7,187 nucleotides of DNA from JAJYVH01 sp964548595. GTDB taxonomy: Archaea; Micrarchaeota; Micrarchaeia; Micrarchaeales; CABMGC01. The DNA lies in the NCBI GenBank assembly GCA_964548595.1, contig CAZJQO010000025.1:1-7187 (forward strand). Reading direction: 5' to 3'. The translations under genes were made by a program, and so were the position numbers. Shown here one piece after another: positions 1-4,765 of the stretch (within the stretch, counting starts at the first letter, position 1; the number at the start of each line of letters is the position of its first letter). The notes beneath the pieces were generated by a model, which saw only the letters and a program-made list of their open reading frames with translations, was not told the origin of the DNA and did no database searches.

Positions 1-25
1 GGTACTACGCAAGGGCAGAGCTGCT

Positions 26-700
26 GTGACAAAAGCGCTGATTAAAAAGCATAGTTGTTGTACTGATACCTGTGGTTTTGTGTTCGAAGATACCAAAAAA
101 GCCTGGAACATAATTATGCATCCGGGCAGGGCAACTCAAACGTTTAGCATAGGCAAGGCGCTGGGCTTCTACTACAGGGCGAGCCTGCTGCCCCTGGTCG
201 TTGCTATGGTTGTGGGCTTCATAGCAGGATACTTTGCGGGCGGTCTCCTGGGCTCGTTTTTCGGAACTTTCGGCATCTCGCTGGGTTCTGCGATCGGTGC
301 GATCGGTGCCTTCGGTGGCCTCCTGGCAGCGGTTCTGGCAGTAATATACCTGGTTGTCTTAGTGCCCATAGGCATGCTTATAGATGCGGCGTTGTACCAG
401 CTCTTCGCAAAAATCATATTCAAGGTGTGGAAAGGAACGTTCGACAAGACGTTCACAGCGATTACCTACGGCATGTTCCCCATACTGATATTCTTCTGGC
501 TGGCATTCATACCTGTAGCTGGCCTGCTCTTCATAGTGATAGCGCTGTGGAGCATAGCGGTGCTTGTGATCTCGCTCGGAAAGCAGCACAGAATCAGCGC
601 GTGGCGCGCCCTCGGCGGCGTTGTGCTGACTGAGGTAATAGTATCAATAATAGTATCAATAATAGTATTCGTCGTAGTAGGGTTCGTGGCGGGCCTGTGA
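26..700 (+). CDS. Yip1-like multi-pass membrane protein, possibly 5'-incomplete
   Basis: This 224-residue integral membrane protein resembles the archaeal/bacterial Yip1 domain family. The supporting features are an amphipathic N-terminal stretch ending in a W27..P33 region, a first hydrophobic segment near 54-80, a second near 88-118, then K-T-F-x-A-I-x-Y-G-M-F-P (141-152) leading into hydrophobic segments near 150-184. After these comes the cytoplasmic-type motif GKQHRISAWRAL (185-196), the counterpart of the family's 'hgiS.wrA' signature, and a last helix at 199-223. The role of bacterial and archaeal Yip1 proteins is poorly defined, so I assign none. The start used is GTG at 26, but the frame is open upstream to base 2, so the true start may lie outside the window; GTG at 80 is another option. 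The N-terminus has a small cysteine cluster (C11, C12, C16). The first ~90 bases are AT-richer than the rest. It ends 6 bp before the YcaO-tail ORF. Confidence 0.7.
   Translation: MTKALIKKHSCCTDTCGFVFEDTKKAWNIIMHPGRATQTFSIGKALGFYYRASLLPLVVAMVVGFIAGYFAGGLLGSFFGTFGISLGSAIGAIGAFGGLLAAVLAVIYLVVLVPIGMLIDAALYQLFAKIIFKVWKGTFDKTFTAITYGMFPILIFFWLAFIPVAGLLFIVIALWSIAVLVISLGKQHRISAWRALGGVVLTEVIVSIIVSIIVFVVVGFVAGL
641..668. repeat. 12-bp tandem repeat, about 2.3 copies
   Basis: The unit gtatcaataata occurs twice in a row (641-652, 653-664) and is followed by a partial third copy. It encodes the repeated V-S-I-I tract in the last transmembrane helix of the Yip1-like protein. The period is a multiple of three, so copy-number change would lengthen or shorten the helix without a frameshift. 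Confidence 0.85.
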
Positions 701-706
701 GAGTAC

Positions 707-1024
707 ATGAGTGGGCCCGGAGGACACCTTGGTTTCTGGCTCAAAACAAAAAAGACAAGAAAAGTCACAACCAAGGATTTTGCTAATAGAAACGCAACAT
801 TTAAAGACGTTCAGAAAATACTCTACAAGAGGTCTCTGCATCCCTTATATCTCGATATGACTGCTCCCGAGATTTCAGAACTTGGATTGCACGTTACCAA
901 GGTGCTGGTACCGGAACTCGTGCAACTGAGCCTGCCTTCGTATCCGTTTCTCCAAAATCCACGGTTCTACTCTTTCATTCCAAGAGGTTCAGGCATAAAC
1001 CCGTATCCGCACCCCCTGCCATAG
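707..1024 (+). CDS. Orphan C-terminal tail of a YcaO/SagD-type cyclodehydratase (fragment or stand-alone mini-protein)
   Basis: This ORF of 105 residues matches only the last ~100 residues of YcaO-domain proteins of the SagD type, which normally run to roughly 400 residues or more. The match begins at H7-L8-G9-F10-W11. It continues through L49-D50-M51-T52-A53-P54-E55-I56 and G60-L61-H62-V63 to V66-L67-V68-P69-E70-L71, then L81..N84-P85-R86, and ends N98-P-Y-P-H-P-L-P105. The last five residues, PHPLP, form the PxPxP C-terminus seen in azoline-forming YcaO proteins of RiPP clusters. The ATP- and Mg-binding parts of the domain are missing and are not encoded upstream, where the Yip1-like gene lies, so it cannot be an active ATP-dependent cyclodehydratase alone. 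Codons are AT-richer than in the neighbours. The frame is intact, so it is either a recent gene remnant or a retained tail domain. Stop at 1022-1024. Confidence 0.72.
   Translation: MSGPGGHLGFWLKTKKTRKVTTKDFANRNATFKDVQKILYKRSLHPLYLDMTAPEISELGLHVTKVLVPELVQLSLPSYPFLQNPRFYSFIPRGSGINPYPHPLP
709..722. repeat. 14-bp direct repeat, copy 1 (tRNA-Ile 3'-end-like)
   Basis: GAGTGGGCCCGGAG is identical to 2387-2400, which spans the 3' end of the tRNA-Ile gene (acceptor 3' strand, discriminator, and flanking bases). This copy sits at the first codons of the YcaO-tail ORF, exactly where YcaO similarity starts. It could be the remnant of an attachment site. It is short, and the GGGCCC core is common in archaeal acceptor stems, so chance remains possible. 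Confidence 0.45.
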
Positions 1025-1053
1025 CGGGCGTATAACTGCAGTGATGCGCCTAC

Positions 1054-1725
1054 TTACCCCTTCACGAATTTGCCCACGGAATCGATTATCAGTTCCAAGG
1101 CGCGCGCCGTTTGCGACGTGTCTTTGCCCTCCAGTTCCAGGCTGTGGTCCGCCCCATCGATTATCATGACGTCACCGCAGCCCAGGCGCTTCACTTCTTC
1201 AAGCCTGTCCTTCACGAAGTACGGGTCCTTCGTGCCTTGTATGAAGAGCGAGTTCCCCTTGCACTTGCTGGTTATGGTTCCGTATATCTCCTCATCAGCG
1301 AGTAGCGGGGTGAACCACACAATCCTCTCATTCTCAAGCGGCTTTTGTTTCGCGAGTATGGCTGAGACCGCGCCAGTACCCACGGACTTGCCTACAAGCA
1401 CTAATCGCGAGTATCTCCTCTGCGAGATCGCGGCAAGATAGGCTGCATTTGCGTCTTGGGAAAGCCATCTGACCTGCTCCTCCTCTGAAAGAGTCGACCA
1501 TCTTTCGTTCTTCTTGTACTCGTACTCAACCCACAGAACGTCGAAATTCAGCGCAAGAAGGACATTGGTGGTATAATAAAGCAGTGGCATCTGGCAGGTG
1601 TAGCCTATTCCCGGAAACACCAGCGCGAGCTTATTGGTATCAGCATTCTGCAGGTAAAAGGTATTCGGTACGTTTCCGTCATATCCTTTTATGGCAATTT
1701 TTGCCTGCGTATATGCCCGTGCCAT
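1054..1725 (-). CDS. Alpha/beta hydrolase with complete Ser-Asp-His triad
   Basis: This 223-residue alpha/beta-hydrolase fold protein is likely a cytoplasmic esterase-like hydrolase; the substrate cannot be told. Residues counted from ATG at 1725: an oxyanion-side loop F37-P38-G39-I40-G41-Y42 after a hydrophobic strand; the nucleophile elbow V111-G-K-S114-V-G-T-G after strand LVLV; the acid D167 in F-I-Q-G-T-K-D-P; and H194 in D-G-A-D-H. Length is typical of the small members of the fold. The frame stays open to a possible ATG at 1944, but the extra 73 codons give a Gly/Arg/Cys-rich stretch unlike a protein and run through the structured region at 1810-1839. I therefore start at ATG 1725. A TAATAA element about 28 bp upstream suggests a leaderless transcript. 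It converges on the YcaO-tail ORF with 29 bp between the stops. Confidence 0.85.
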   Translation of the reverse strand: MARAYTQAKIAIKGYDGNVPNTFYLQNADTNKLALVFPGIGYTCQMPLLYYTTNVLLALNFDVLWVEYEYKKNERWSTLSEEEQVRWLSQDANAAYLAAISQRRYSRLVLVGKSVGTGAVSAILAKQKPLENERIVWFTPLLADEEIYGTITSKCKGNSLFIQGTKDPYFVKDRLEEVKRLGCGDVMIIDGADHSLELEGKDTSQTARALELIIDSVGKFVKG

Positions 1726-1809
1726 GTGACAGGATTCAGTTTCAATGCTTATTAGGCTTTCTAGGAGCCGAACTCCGAAGGTCCGATGCAGTGCATGCCG
1801 TGTTAAGGA

Positions 1810-1839
1810 GGAAGGGCCTTTATGGGCCAGTAACCTTCC
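1810..1839. repeat. Two-tier hairpin with one-sided bulge
   Basis: GGAAG (1810-1814) pairs with CTTCC (1835-1839). Stacked inside, GGCC (1815-1818) pairs with GGCC (1825-1828) over a 6-nt loop, leaving AGTAAC as a one-sided bulge. It could fold in RNA from either strand. It lies about 85 bp upstream of the hydrolase start. Function unknown. Confidence 0.4.
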
Positions 1840-1883
1840 CCCCTTTCCAGCGCGCCCACCCCCACGCCTAGTTAATGCATTAG

Positions 1884-1948
1884 GGGTTTCCTCATACTTA
1901 AGCCCGATGCATTTGTGGAAGTAAGTCGGGCATGCTTCTACCAAACCC
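1884..1948. repeat. Nested inverted repeat with internal loop (possible structured RNA)
   Basis: An outer stem GGGTTT/AAACCC (1884-1889 with 1943-1948) encloses an inner stem GCCCGA/TCGGGC (1902-1907 with 1926-1931). Asymmetric internal-loop strands of 12 and 11 nt separate the stems, and the apical loop is 18 nt. On the plus strand an ACA follows at 1954-1956, so the shape loosely recalls an H/ACA guide, but the spacing is shorter than usual and no K-turn is obvious. On the minus strand it lies directly after the stop of the 122-residue ORF and could act at the end of that transcript. Confidence 0.35.
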
Positions 1949-1959
1949 GAGTCACAGCA

Positions 1960-2328
1960 CTATGCGTGCATTCTTTGCTTTAGCCTGTTATCTTCGGCTT
2001 CACGGAGACCCATGAGCAGGTTCCGCAGTATTAACTCCTTCTTCTCAAGTCGCAGTTTTACGGCGATATCGATGGCTTCCTCCACTGCGCTGGCAGCAAC
2101 TTTCAGGACCCGTATCTCATTCTTTCTCTCAACTTCAGTTCTGTTATCACCCGAGCCCAATATACTCCTTGCTTCTCTAAGGGCCTTTACCTTCTTCTTG
2201 CGGTCGCTCTCGCTCATTGTGGTTTCTTCACTCAACAGACCGATGGCGATTTCTATGCCGTCTTCGTTTTCCTTCTTCGCATTTTTAATCACGATTGCAG
2301 GGATTTCTGCTTCAGACGGTGCCTGCAA
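1960..2328 (-). CDS. Hypothetical charged alpha-helical protein, start uncertain
   Basis: I do not recognise this protein. It is up to 122 residues, soluble, and rich in Lys, Glu, Arg and Ala, with long predicted helices (about 38-56 and 66-122) that could pair as a coiled coil. No signal peptide, membrane segment or metal motif is seen. The most upstream ordinary start is TTG at 2328, but that codon lies in the loop of a perfect 7-bp hairpin. The frame is open further upstream, without ATG or GTG, right into the tRNA-Ile gene. Other starts are an in-frame GTG at about codon 14 and ATG at codon 38 (M-S-E-S-D). The lack of a clean start beside the tRNA 3' end suggests the gene may have lost its 5' part. 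It lies downstream of the tRNA on the same strand. Codon use is AT-richer than in the sortase or CBS genes. It may not be expressed. Confidence 0.5.
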   Translation of the reverse strand: MQAPSEAEIPAIVIKNAKKENEDGIEIAIGLLSEETTMSESDRKKKVKALREARSILGSGDNRTEVERKNEIRVLKVAASAVEEAIDIAVKLRLEKKELILRNLLMGLREAEDNRLKQRMHA

Positions 2329-2335
2329 GGCACCG
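2317..2335. repeat. Perfect 7-bp hairpin over the putative TTG start
   Basis: CGGTGCC (2317-2323) and GGCACCG (2329-2335) flank a 5-nt loop. The TTG start proposed for the 122-residue ORF is in the loop (minus strand). It lies about 55 bp beyond the tRNA-Ile 3' end, so it could also mark transcript end or processing. No U-tract follows on the minus strand. Confidence 0.5.
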
Positions 2336-2386
2336 GCGATTACTTTCTTCTTTTTCTGTTCCTCTAGAGAAACGACACTCTGAGTA

Positions 2387-2400
2387 GAGTGGGCCCGGAG
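2387..2400. repeat. 14-bp direct repeat, copy 2 (spans tRNA-Ile 3' end)
   Basis: GAGTGGGCCCGGAG matches 709-722 exactly and in the same orientation. In tRNA sense it covers the last T-stem bases, the 3' acceptor strand, discriminator A73 and three flanking bases. This is the class of site used by many archaeal tyrosine integrases, though their usual repeats are longer. Confidence 0.45.
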
Positions 2401-2478
2401 AGATTTGAACTCTCGACCTCCCGATTTCTGCCGTTAGGCTATCAGTCGGGCGCTCCAACCAGGCTAAGCTACAGGCCC
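2390..2478 (-). tRNA. trnI: tRNA-Ile(GAU) with a 14-nt intron
   Basis: Read on the minus strand, the acceptor GGGCCTG (c2478 = G1) pairs with CGGGCCC, with one T6-G67 wobble and discriminator A73 at 2390. The D-stem GCTT/GGAGC side pairs 10-13 with 22-25, and G replaces the common A21. The anticodon stem CCCGA/TCGGG encloses the loop CTGATA..A with anticodon GAU (2443-2441). The T-stem GAGAG/CTCTC encloses TTCAAAT. The gene is 89 nt and the mature tRNA 75 nt. The intron is at 2426-2439, after position 37, the canonical archaeal site. CTG (32-34) can pair with intron CAG and leaves an AAA bulge that spans the 3' splice site, so a relaxed bulge-helix-bulge is possible. CCA is not encoded. A TAATAAAT box lies about 30 bp upstream (2504-2511). 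Confidence 0.96.
2426..2439 (-). other. tRNA-Ile intron, 14 nt, position 37/38
   Basis: The intron is GCCTAACGGCAGAA on the minus strand, between A37 (2440) and A38 (2425). It contains GCC-TAAC-GGC, a small self-pairing hairpin. Removing it restores a normal seven-base CUGAUAA anticodon loop. It would be cut by the archaeal splicing endonuclease and the exons joined by RtcB, which archease (encoded at 4170) assists. Confidence 0.88.
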
Positions 2479-2500
2479 ACGAATAACAGTAGCAGTGTCC

Positions 2501-2514
2501 TGATTTATTACTTT
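2501..2514 (-). promoter_or_regulatory. Probable TATA box of tRNA-Ile
   Basis: AGTAATAAATC on the minus strand is the only AT-rich block between the sortase stop and the tRNA. Its centre is about 30 bp upstream of G1, the usual archaeal TATA spacing for a tRNA with a very short leader. Confidence 0.5.
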
Positions 2515-2536
2515 TGATACAGTTGGCCTGGCGTAG

Positions 2537-4051
2537 CTACACCAGCCTGTTGCCTATGCATTCCGCTGCCACGAGGAGCCTGCCAGTTGCGGCGCTGTAA
2601 TTCCTGGGTATAGGCAGGTTGTATAGGTAGGAGTAGAGCGGATCATAGCTGCTGCACGAGACTTTAGCCGGTATGTCGGTTGCTGGTATGACAACATACA
2701 CGCCAGTTATTGTCACTGAGAAATTTGGCAGCAGCAGCGGAAGATTGGTGCTGTAGACCAGGTAAGTGGCGTTGTTGGATATTAGCTCGAAGGTCTGCTG
2801 CGGCAGGCCAGTTGAACCGAAGAAGCGCATCTCGCCTATGAGCTTGTTGTTGCTCGCCAGGCCTGCAACCACGTCGCCGTTTTGCACGCCGAAGAGCGCC
2901 AGTATCGCTTCTGAAGCATTGATGCTGGAGTTGGTAAACCCAACAATTGCTTCGGTGCCGTTCTGGCTTATTAGATACGCCGTGGTATAGCCGGTGGTTA
3001 CTGTTGCCCGCACGGCGTCAGCCATGGTTGTGTTGTTGAAGTTGAAAGGCACCACGCTCTCGGCGCTAGCCGGGGGTATGGAGAGCGCAGTCGCATAGTT
3101 GAGCGTGGCATAGGCGTAGAAAGCGGATATGGCGAAAGCGGCCACTATGGAGGCGATGATTATCCTGCTGCTAATCGCCGGCCGGGCCCGCTTTGCGTTT
3201 GCAGGCACGGGCAGGCGCAGGCCGAAGAAGACAGCGAGCAGCACCATCGCCACTACTATGGCGTAGAACAGGAGCGTGCCTATTATCTGGTGCACGAGGA
3301 GCAGTGTTGCATTTGGTCCGTAGCTAAGCCAGAGGAGCGATATCAGAGTCATCCTGATCAGGTTCAGAACCAGGAGGAGCGCAACTCCGGAAGCGAGCCA
3401 GAGTGCCTTGCGCGAAAGCCTGCCGCTGTAGAAGTAGCCTAAAGGTACAAGGAAAAGCGCAAGGGAGACGAATATGCCAAGGCTCACGCAACTCTGGCCT
3501 ATTCCTATGCTGTAGCCGTTTGCCGTTATAGTTATTGGAGCAGAGTAGCCAAGGCCGTGTATGAAGGGCTCCAGCAGCGCGTAGACTGCAAAGGAGTTGG
3601 CCTGCGCGAACGCACCAGACTGGATCACAAGGGCGTAGAGCAGAGCCGGGGAGGCTAGCAGCGAGTAGACAAGAGCCCATTTGAACTTCTGCACGCTGCC
3701 GGTCCCGAAGAAGATGGAGATGAGTCCGGCCAATGCCAGCGGCATAAGCAGCATGTCGATCCTGAAGGAGATGAAGAGGAACGAGAAGTAGAGCCTGAGC
3801 GCGACCGACACTACCACGAAGGCGGCAAGAGCTCCGGTCCCGATGGCGAGGCTGCGCCAGCCAGGCGACGGCACCGGCCTGGTCTTGAGCGAGAAGAAGA
3901 TGAACAAGGGCAGCATGAGCAGCGGCACTATCACGTAGCTGGTTGGATTGGCATCGCTTATCGTTAGAGGTGTTATGTAAACGGATGTGGACAGGAGCAG
4001 GATCACGCTGGCAAGTAGCAGCACAGCGGCGATGCCAGCGTTGTATCGCAT
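2537..4051 (-). CDS. Archaeosortase/exosortase-family membrane protease with C-terminal extracytoplasmic domain
   Basis: This 504-residue protein is a member of the exosortase/archaeosortase family, membrane transpeptidase-like enzymes that process C-terminal sorting signals of surface proteins. The N-terminal two thirds is polytopic, with hydrophobic segments near 5-27, 38-54, 67-88, 98-116, 125-144, 185-206, 216-242, 255-280 and 297-316. The three family active-site residues are visible: Cys188 in I-G-Q-S-C-V-S-L-G, Arg233 in L-N-L-I-R-M, and His254 in L-L-V-H-Q-I-I-G. Residues ~325-504 form a Ser/Thr/Asn-rich domain predicted outside the membrane. It holds at least seven N-glycosylation sequons (for example N340, N364, N374, N378, N427, N443, N484) and two cysteines (C466, C498) that could pair. 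Core archaeosortases are commonly about 300 residues; this extra domain may be EpsI-like or new. ATG 4051 is preferred over GTG 4060 because a TATA box lies 27 bp upstream. No clear substrate with a C-terminal sorting signal is in the window. Confidence 0.9.
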   Translation of the reverse strand: MRYNAGIAAVLLLASVILLLSTSVYITPLTISDANPTSYVIVPLLMLPLFIFFSLKTRPVPSPGWRSLAIGTGALAAFVVVSVALRLYFSFLFISFRIDMLLMPLALAGLISIFFGTGSVQKFKWALVYSLLASPALLYALVIQSGAFAQANSFAVYALLEPFIHGLGYSAPITITANGYSIGIGQSCVSLGIFVSLALFLVPLGYFYSGRLSRKALWLASGVALLLVLNLIRMTLISLLWLSYGPNATLLLVHQIIGTLLFYAIVVAMVLLAVFFGLRLPVPANAKRARPAISSRIIIASIVAAFAISAFYAYATLNYATALSIPPASAESVVPFNFNNTTMADAVRATVTTGYTTAYLISQNGTEAIVGFTNSSINASEAILALFGVQNGDVVAGLASNNKLIGEMRFFGSTGLPQQTFELISNNATYLVYSTNLPLLLPNFSVTITGVYVVIPATDIPAKVSCSSYDPLYSYLYNLPIPRNYSAATGRLLVAAECIGNRLV

Positions 4052-4071
4052 CTTGACCACAATCGTCCTCA

Positions 4072-4083
4072 GCCGATATAGAC
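4072..4083 (-). promoter_or_regulatory. TATA box of the archaeosortase gene
   Basis: GTCTATATCGG on the minus strand is centred about 27 bp upstream of ATG 4051, so transcription would begin at or next to the start codon (leaderless). This supports ATG 4051 over GTG 4060. Confidence 0.55.
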
Positions 4084-4138
4084 TTCATCACATTTCAGCA
4101 GTTACTCTGCTCTTCATCGGACGCTTAACAATGGTCAA

Positions 4139-4152
4139 GCAATATATTAAAG
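4139..4152 (+). promoter_or_regulatory. TATA box of the archease gene
   Basis: AATATATTAAAG is a strong archaeal TATA-like element centred about 24 bp upstream of ATG 4170, implying a leaderless or nearly leaderless mRNA. It argues against the longer in-frame start at ATG 4131, which lies upstream of this box. Confidence 0.65.
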
Positions 4153-4169
4153 CATCTGCAAATAGGAGC

Positions 4170-4607
4170 ATGCGAGGGGTTAGGTACAGGTACCTGCCGC
4201 ACACGGCAGACGTGGCCTTCGTGGCCTACGGCAGGAGCGTGAAGGAGACCATAGAGAATGCTGCCGAGGCGCTGCTGGGCGTGATGCTCGACATAGACTC
4301 GATAAAGAAAGCAGGAGCCGGGAGCGGCTCATTGAAAATAAGCGAAGATGCGCAGAGCGCGGACAGCCTCGTGTGGTACACGCTGCAGAGCATAGTGAGC
4401 AGGGTTGACGAGAGGAAGCTGCACGCCTATGCATTCAAGGTAGACATGCTTGAGTCAAAAGGCAGATGCAGGCTCGCAGGCAGGCTGCTTTACAAGAGGA
4501 GCGGCGGAAACCCGTTCATGCTTGAGGTGAAGGCCGTCACTCCACACGGGCTCAAAATCAAGAAAACTGGAGAAGTGTACAGGGTAAGGGTGCTGCTCGA
4601 TGTTTAG
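4170..4607 (+). CDS. Archease (RtcB tRNA-splicing ligase cofactor)
   Basis: This 145-residue protein is a full-length archease-family member. It begins V4-R-Y-R-Y-L-P-H11-T-A-D14-V, the family's hallmark N-terminal H-T-A-D metal-binding motif. It continues with A-Y-G-R-S-V-K-E-T-I-E-N-A-A (19-32) and D41-I-D43, and closes with L118-E-V-K-A-V-T-P-H126-G-L-K-I and V-R-V-L-L-D144-V, where the terminal Asp completes the metal site in known archeases. Archease speeds GTP-dependent guanylylation and turnover of RtcB, which rejoins tRNA exon halves. The intron-containing tRNA-Ile in this window is a natural downstream client. RtcB is not present here. The start at ATG 4170 is set by the conserved family N-terminus and by the TATA box about 24 bp upstream. 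An in-frame ATG at 4131 would add 13 residues not expected in the family. It is divergent from the archaeosortase gene, with about 118 bp between starts. Confidence 0.94.
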   Translation: MRGVRYRYLPHTADVAFVAYGRSVKETIENAAEALLGVMLDIDSIKKAGAGSGSLKISEDAQSADSLVWYTLQSIVSRVDERKLHAYAFKVDMLESKGRCRLAGRLLYKRSGGNPFMLEVKAVTPHGLKIKKTGEVYRVRVLLDV

Positions 4608-4660
4608 CGCGCGCGAATGCTGCGCTGCCTCCCCGCCTGCGCTTGAGGCATGCAAAACTT

Positions 4661-4731
4661 AGCCAGGGAGGGGAGTCGAGCCCCTCTAAGCCGCTCTGCA
4701 GGCGGCCGCATAGCCGATCTGCCACCCTGGC
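4661..4731 (-). tRNA. trnC: tRNA-Cys(GCA)
   Basis: On the minus strand, acceptor GCCAGGG (c4731 = G1) pairs perfectly with CCCTGGC, and the discriminator is U73 (4661), the cysteine identity base. The D-stem is three pairs, G10-C25, C11-G24 and A12-U23, with G13 opposite A22, as is typical for tRNA-Cys. The anticodon stem GCCGC/GCGGC holds loop CTGCAGA with anticodon GCA. The variable loop is TTAG. The T-stem AGGGG/CCCCT encloses CTCGACT, so the base at position 54 is C and not the near-universal U. The gene is 71 nt, without an intron and without encoded CCA. It is convergent with archease. Confidence 0.95.
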
Positions 4732-4736
4732 GCTAA

Positions 4737-4748
4737 TCTATTAATTTG
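4737..4748 (+). promoter_or_regulatory. Probable TATA box of the CBS-HPF gene
   Basis: TCTATTAATTTG is centred about 30 bp upstream of ATG 4773 and fits leaderless transcription. It lies between the tRNA-Cys gene and its own promoter, so the two divergent promoters interleave within about 30 bp. Confidence 0.45.
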
Positions 4749-4751
4749 TGT

Positions 4752-4765
4752 GCATAATTTAAAAG
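4752..4765 (-). promoter_or_regulatory. TATA box of tRNA-Cys
   Basis: CTTTTAAATTATG on the minus strand is centred about 28 bp upstream of G1 of tRNA-Cys. Read on the plus strand it would be too close to ATG 4773 to act for the CBS gene. Confidence 0.6.

Larger units (their letters stand above)
1726..1959. other. Gene-free interval with two structured inverted repeats
   Basis: About 230 bp lie between the hydrolase start and the stop of the 122-residue ORF. I see no credible protein in it. It holds the hairpins listed at 1810-1839 and 1884-1948, a C-rich tract (1838-1865), and CCGATGCA twice (in 1781-1790 and 1904-1911). A weak TATA-like TAATAA (about 1750-1757, minus) could serve the hydrolase. 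Confidence 0.5.

Noticed and set aside
1726..1944. 73-codon N-terminal extension of the alpha/beta hydrolase from ATG 1944
   Set aside because: The extension is Gly/Arg/Cys-rich with no protein-like pattern, crosses two hairpins, and the fold is complete from ATG 1725, where a TATA-like element lies about 28 bp upstream.
2528..2545. Imperfect 18-bp palindrome at the archaeosortase stop codon (CTGG, GTAGCTAC, CCAG with one mismatch pair)
   Set aside because: It has no loop and no T-tract on the minus strand. It may influence transcript end, but I cannot support calling it a terminator.
3324..4091. 255-codon minus-strand ORF overlapping the archaeosortase in another frame
   Set aside because: It is a shadow frame. 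Its translation is rich in His, Arg, Cys and Gln without domains, while the overlapping frame has a clear family match.
4062..4091. C/D box sRNA half: minus-strand GTGATGA, 12 nt, then CTGA
   Set aside because: Box C and a D-like box at guide spacing are present, but no convincing C' box or terminal D box follows, and the stretch contains the sortase TATA box.
4131..4169. Earlier archease start at ATG 4131
   Set aside because: It would lie upstream of the TATA box and add residues outside the conserved archease N-terminus.
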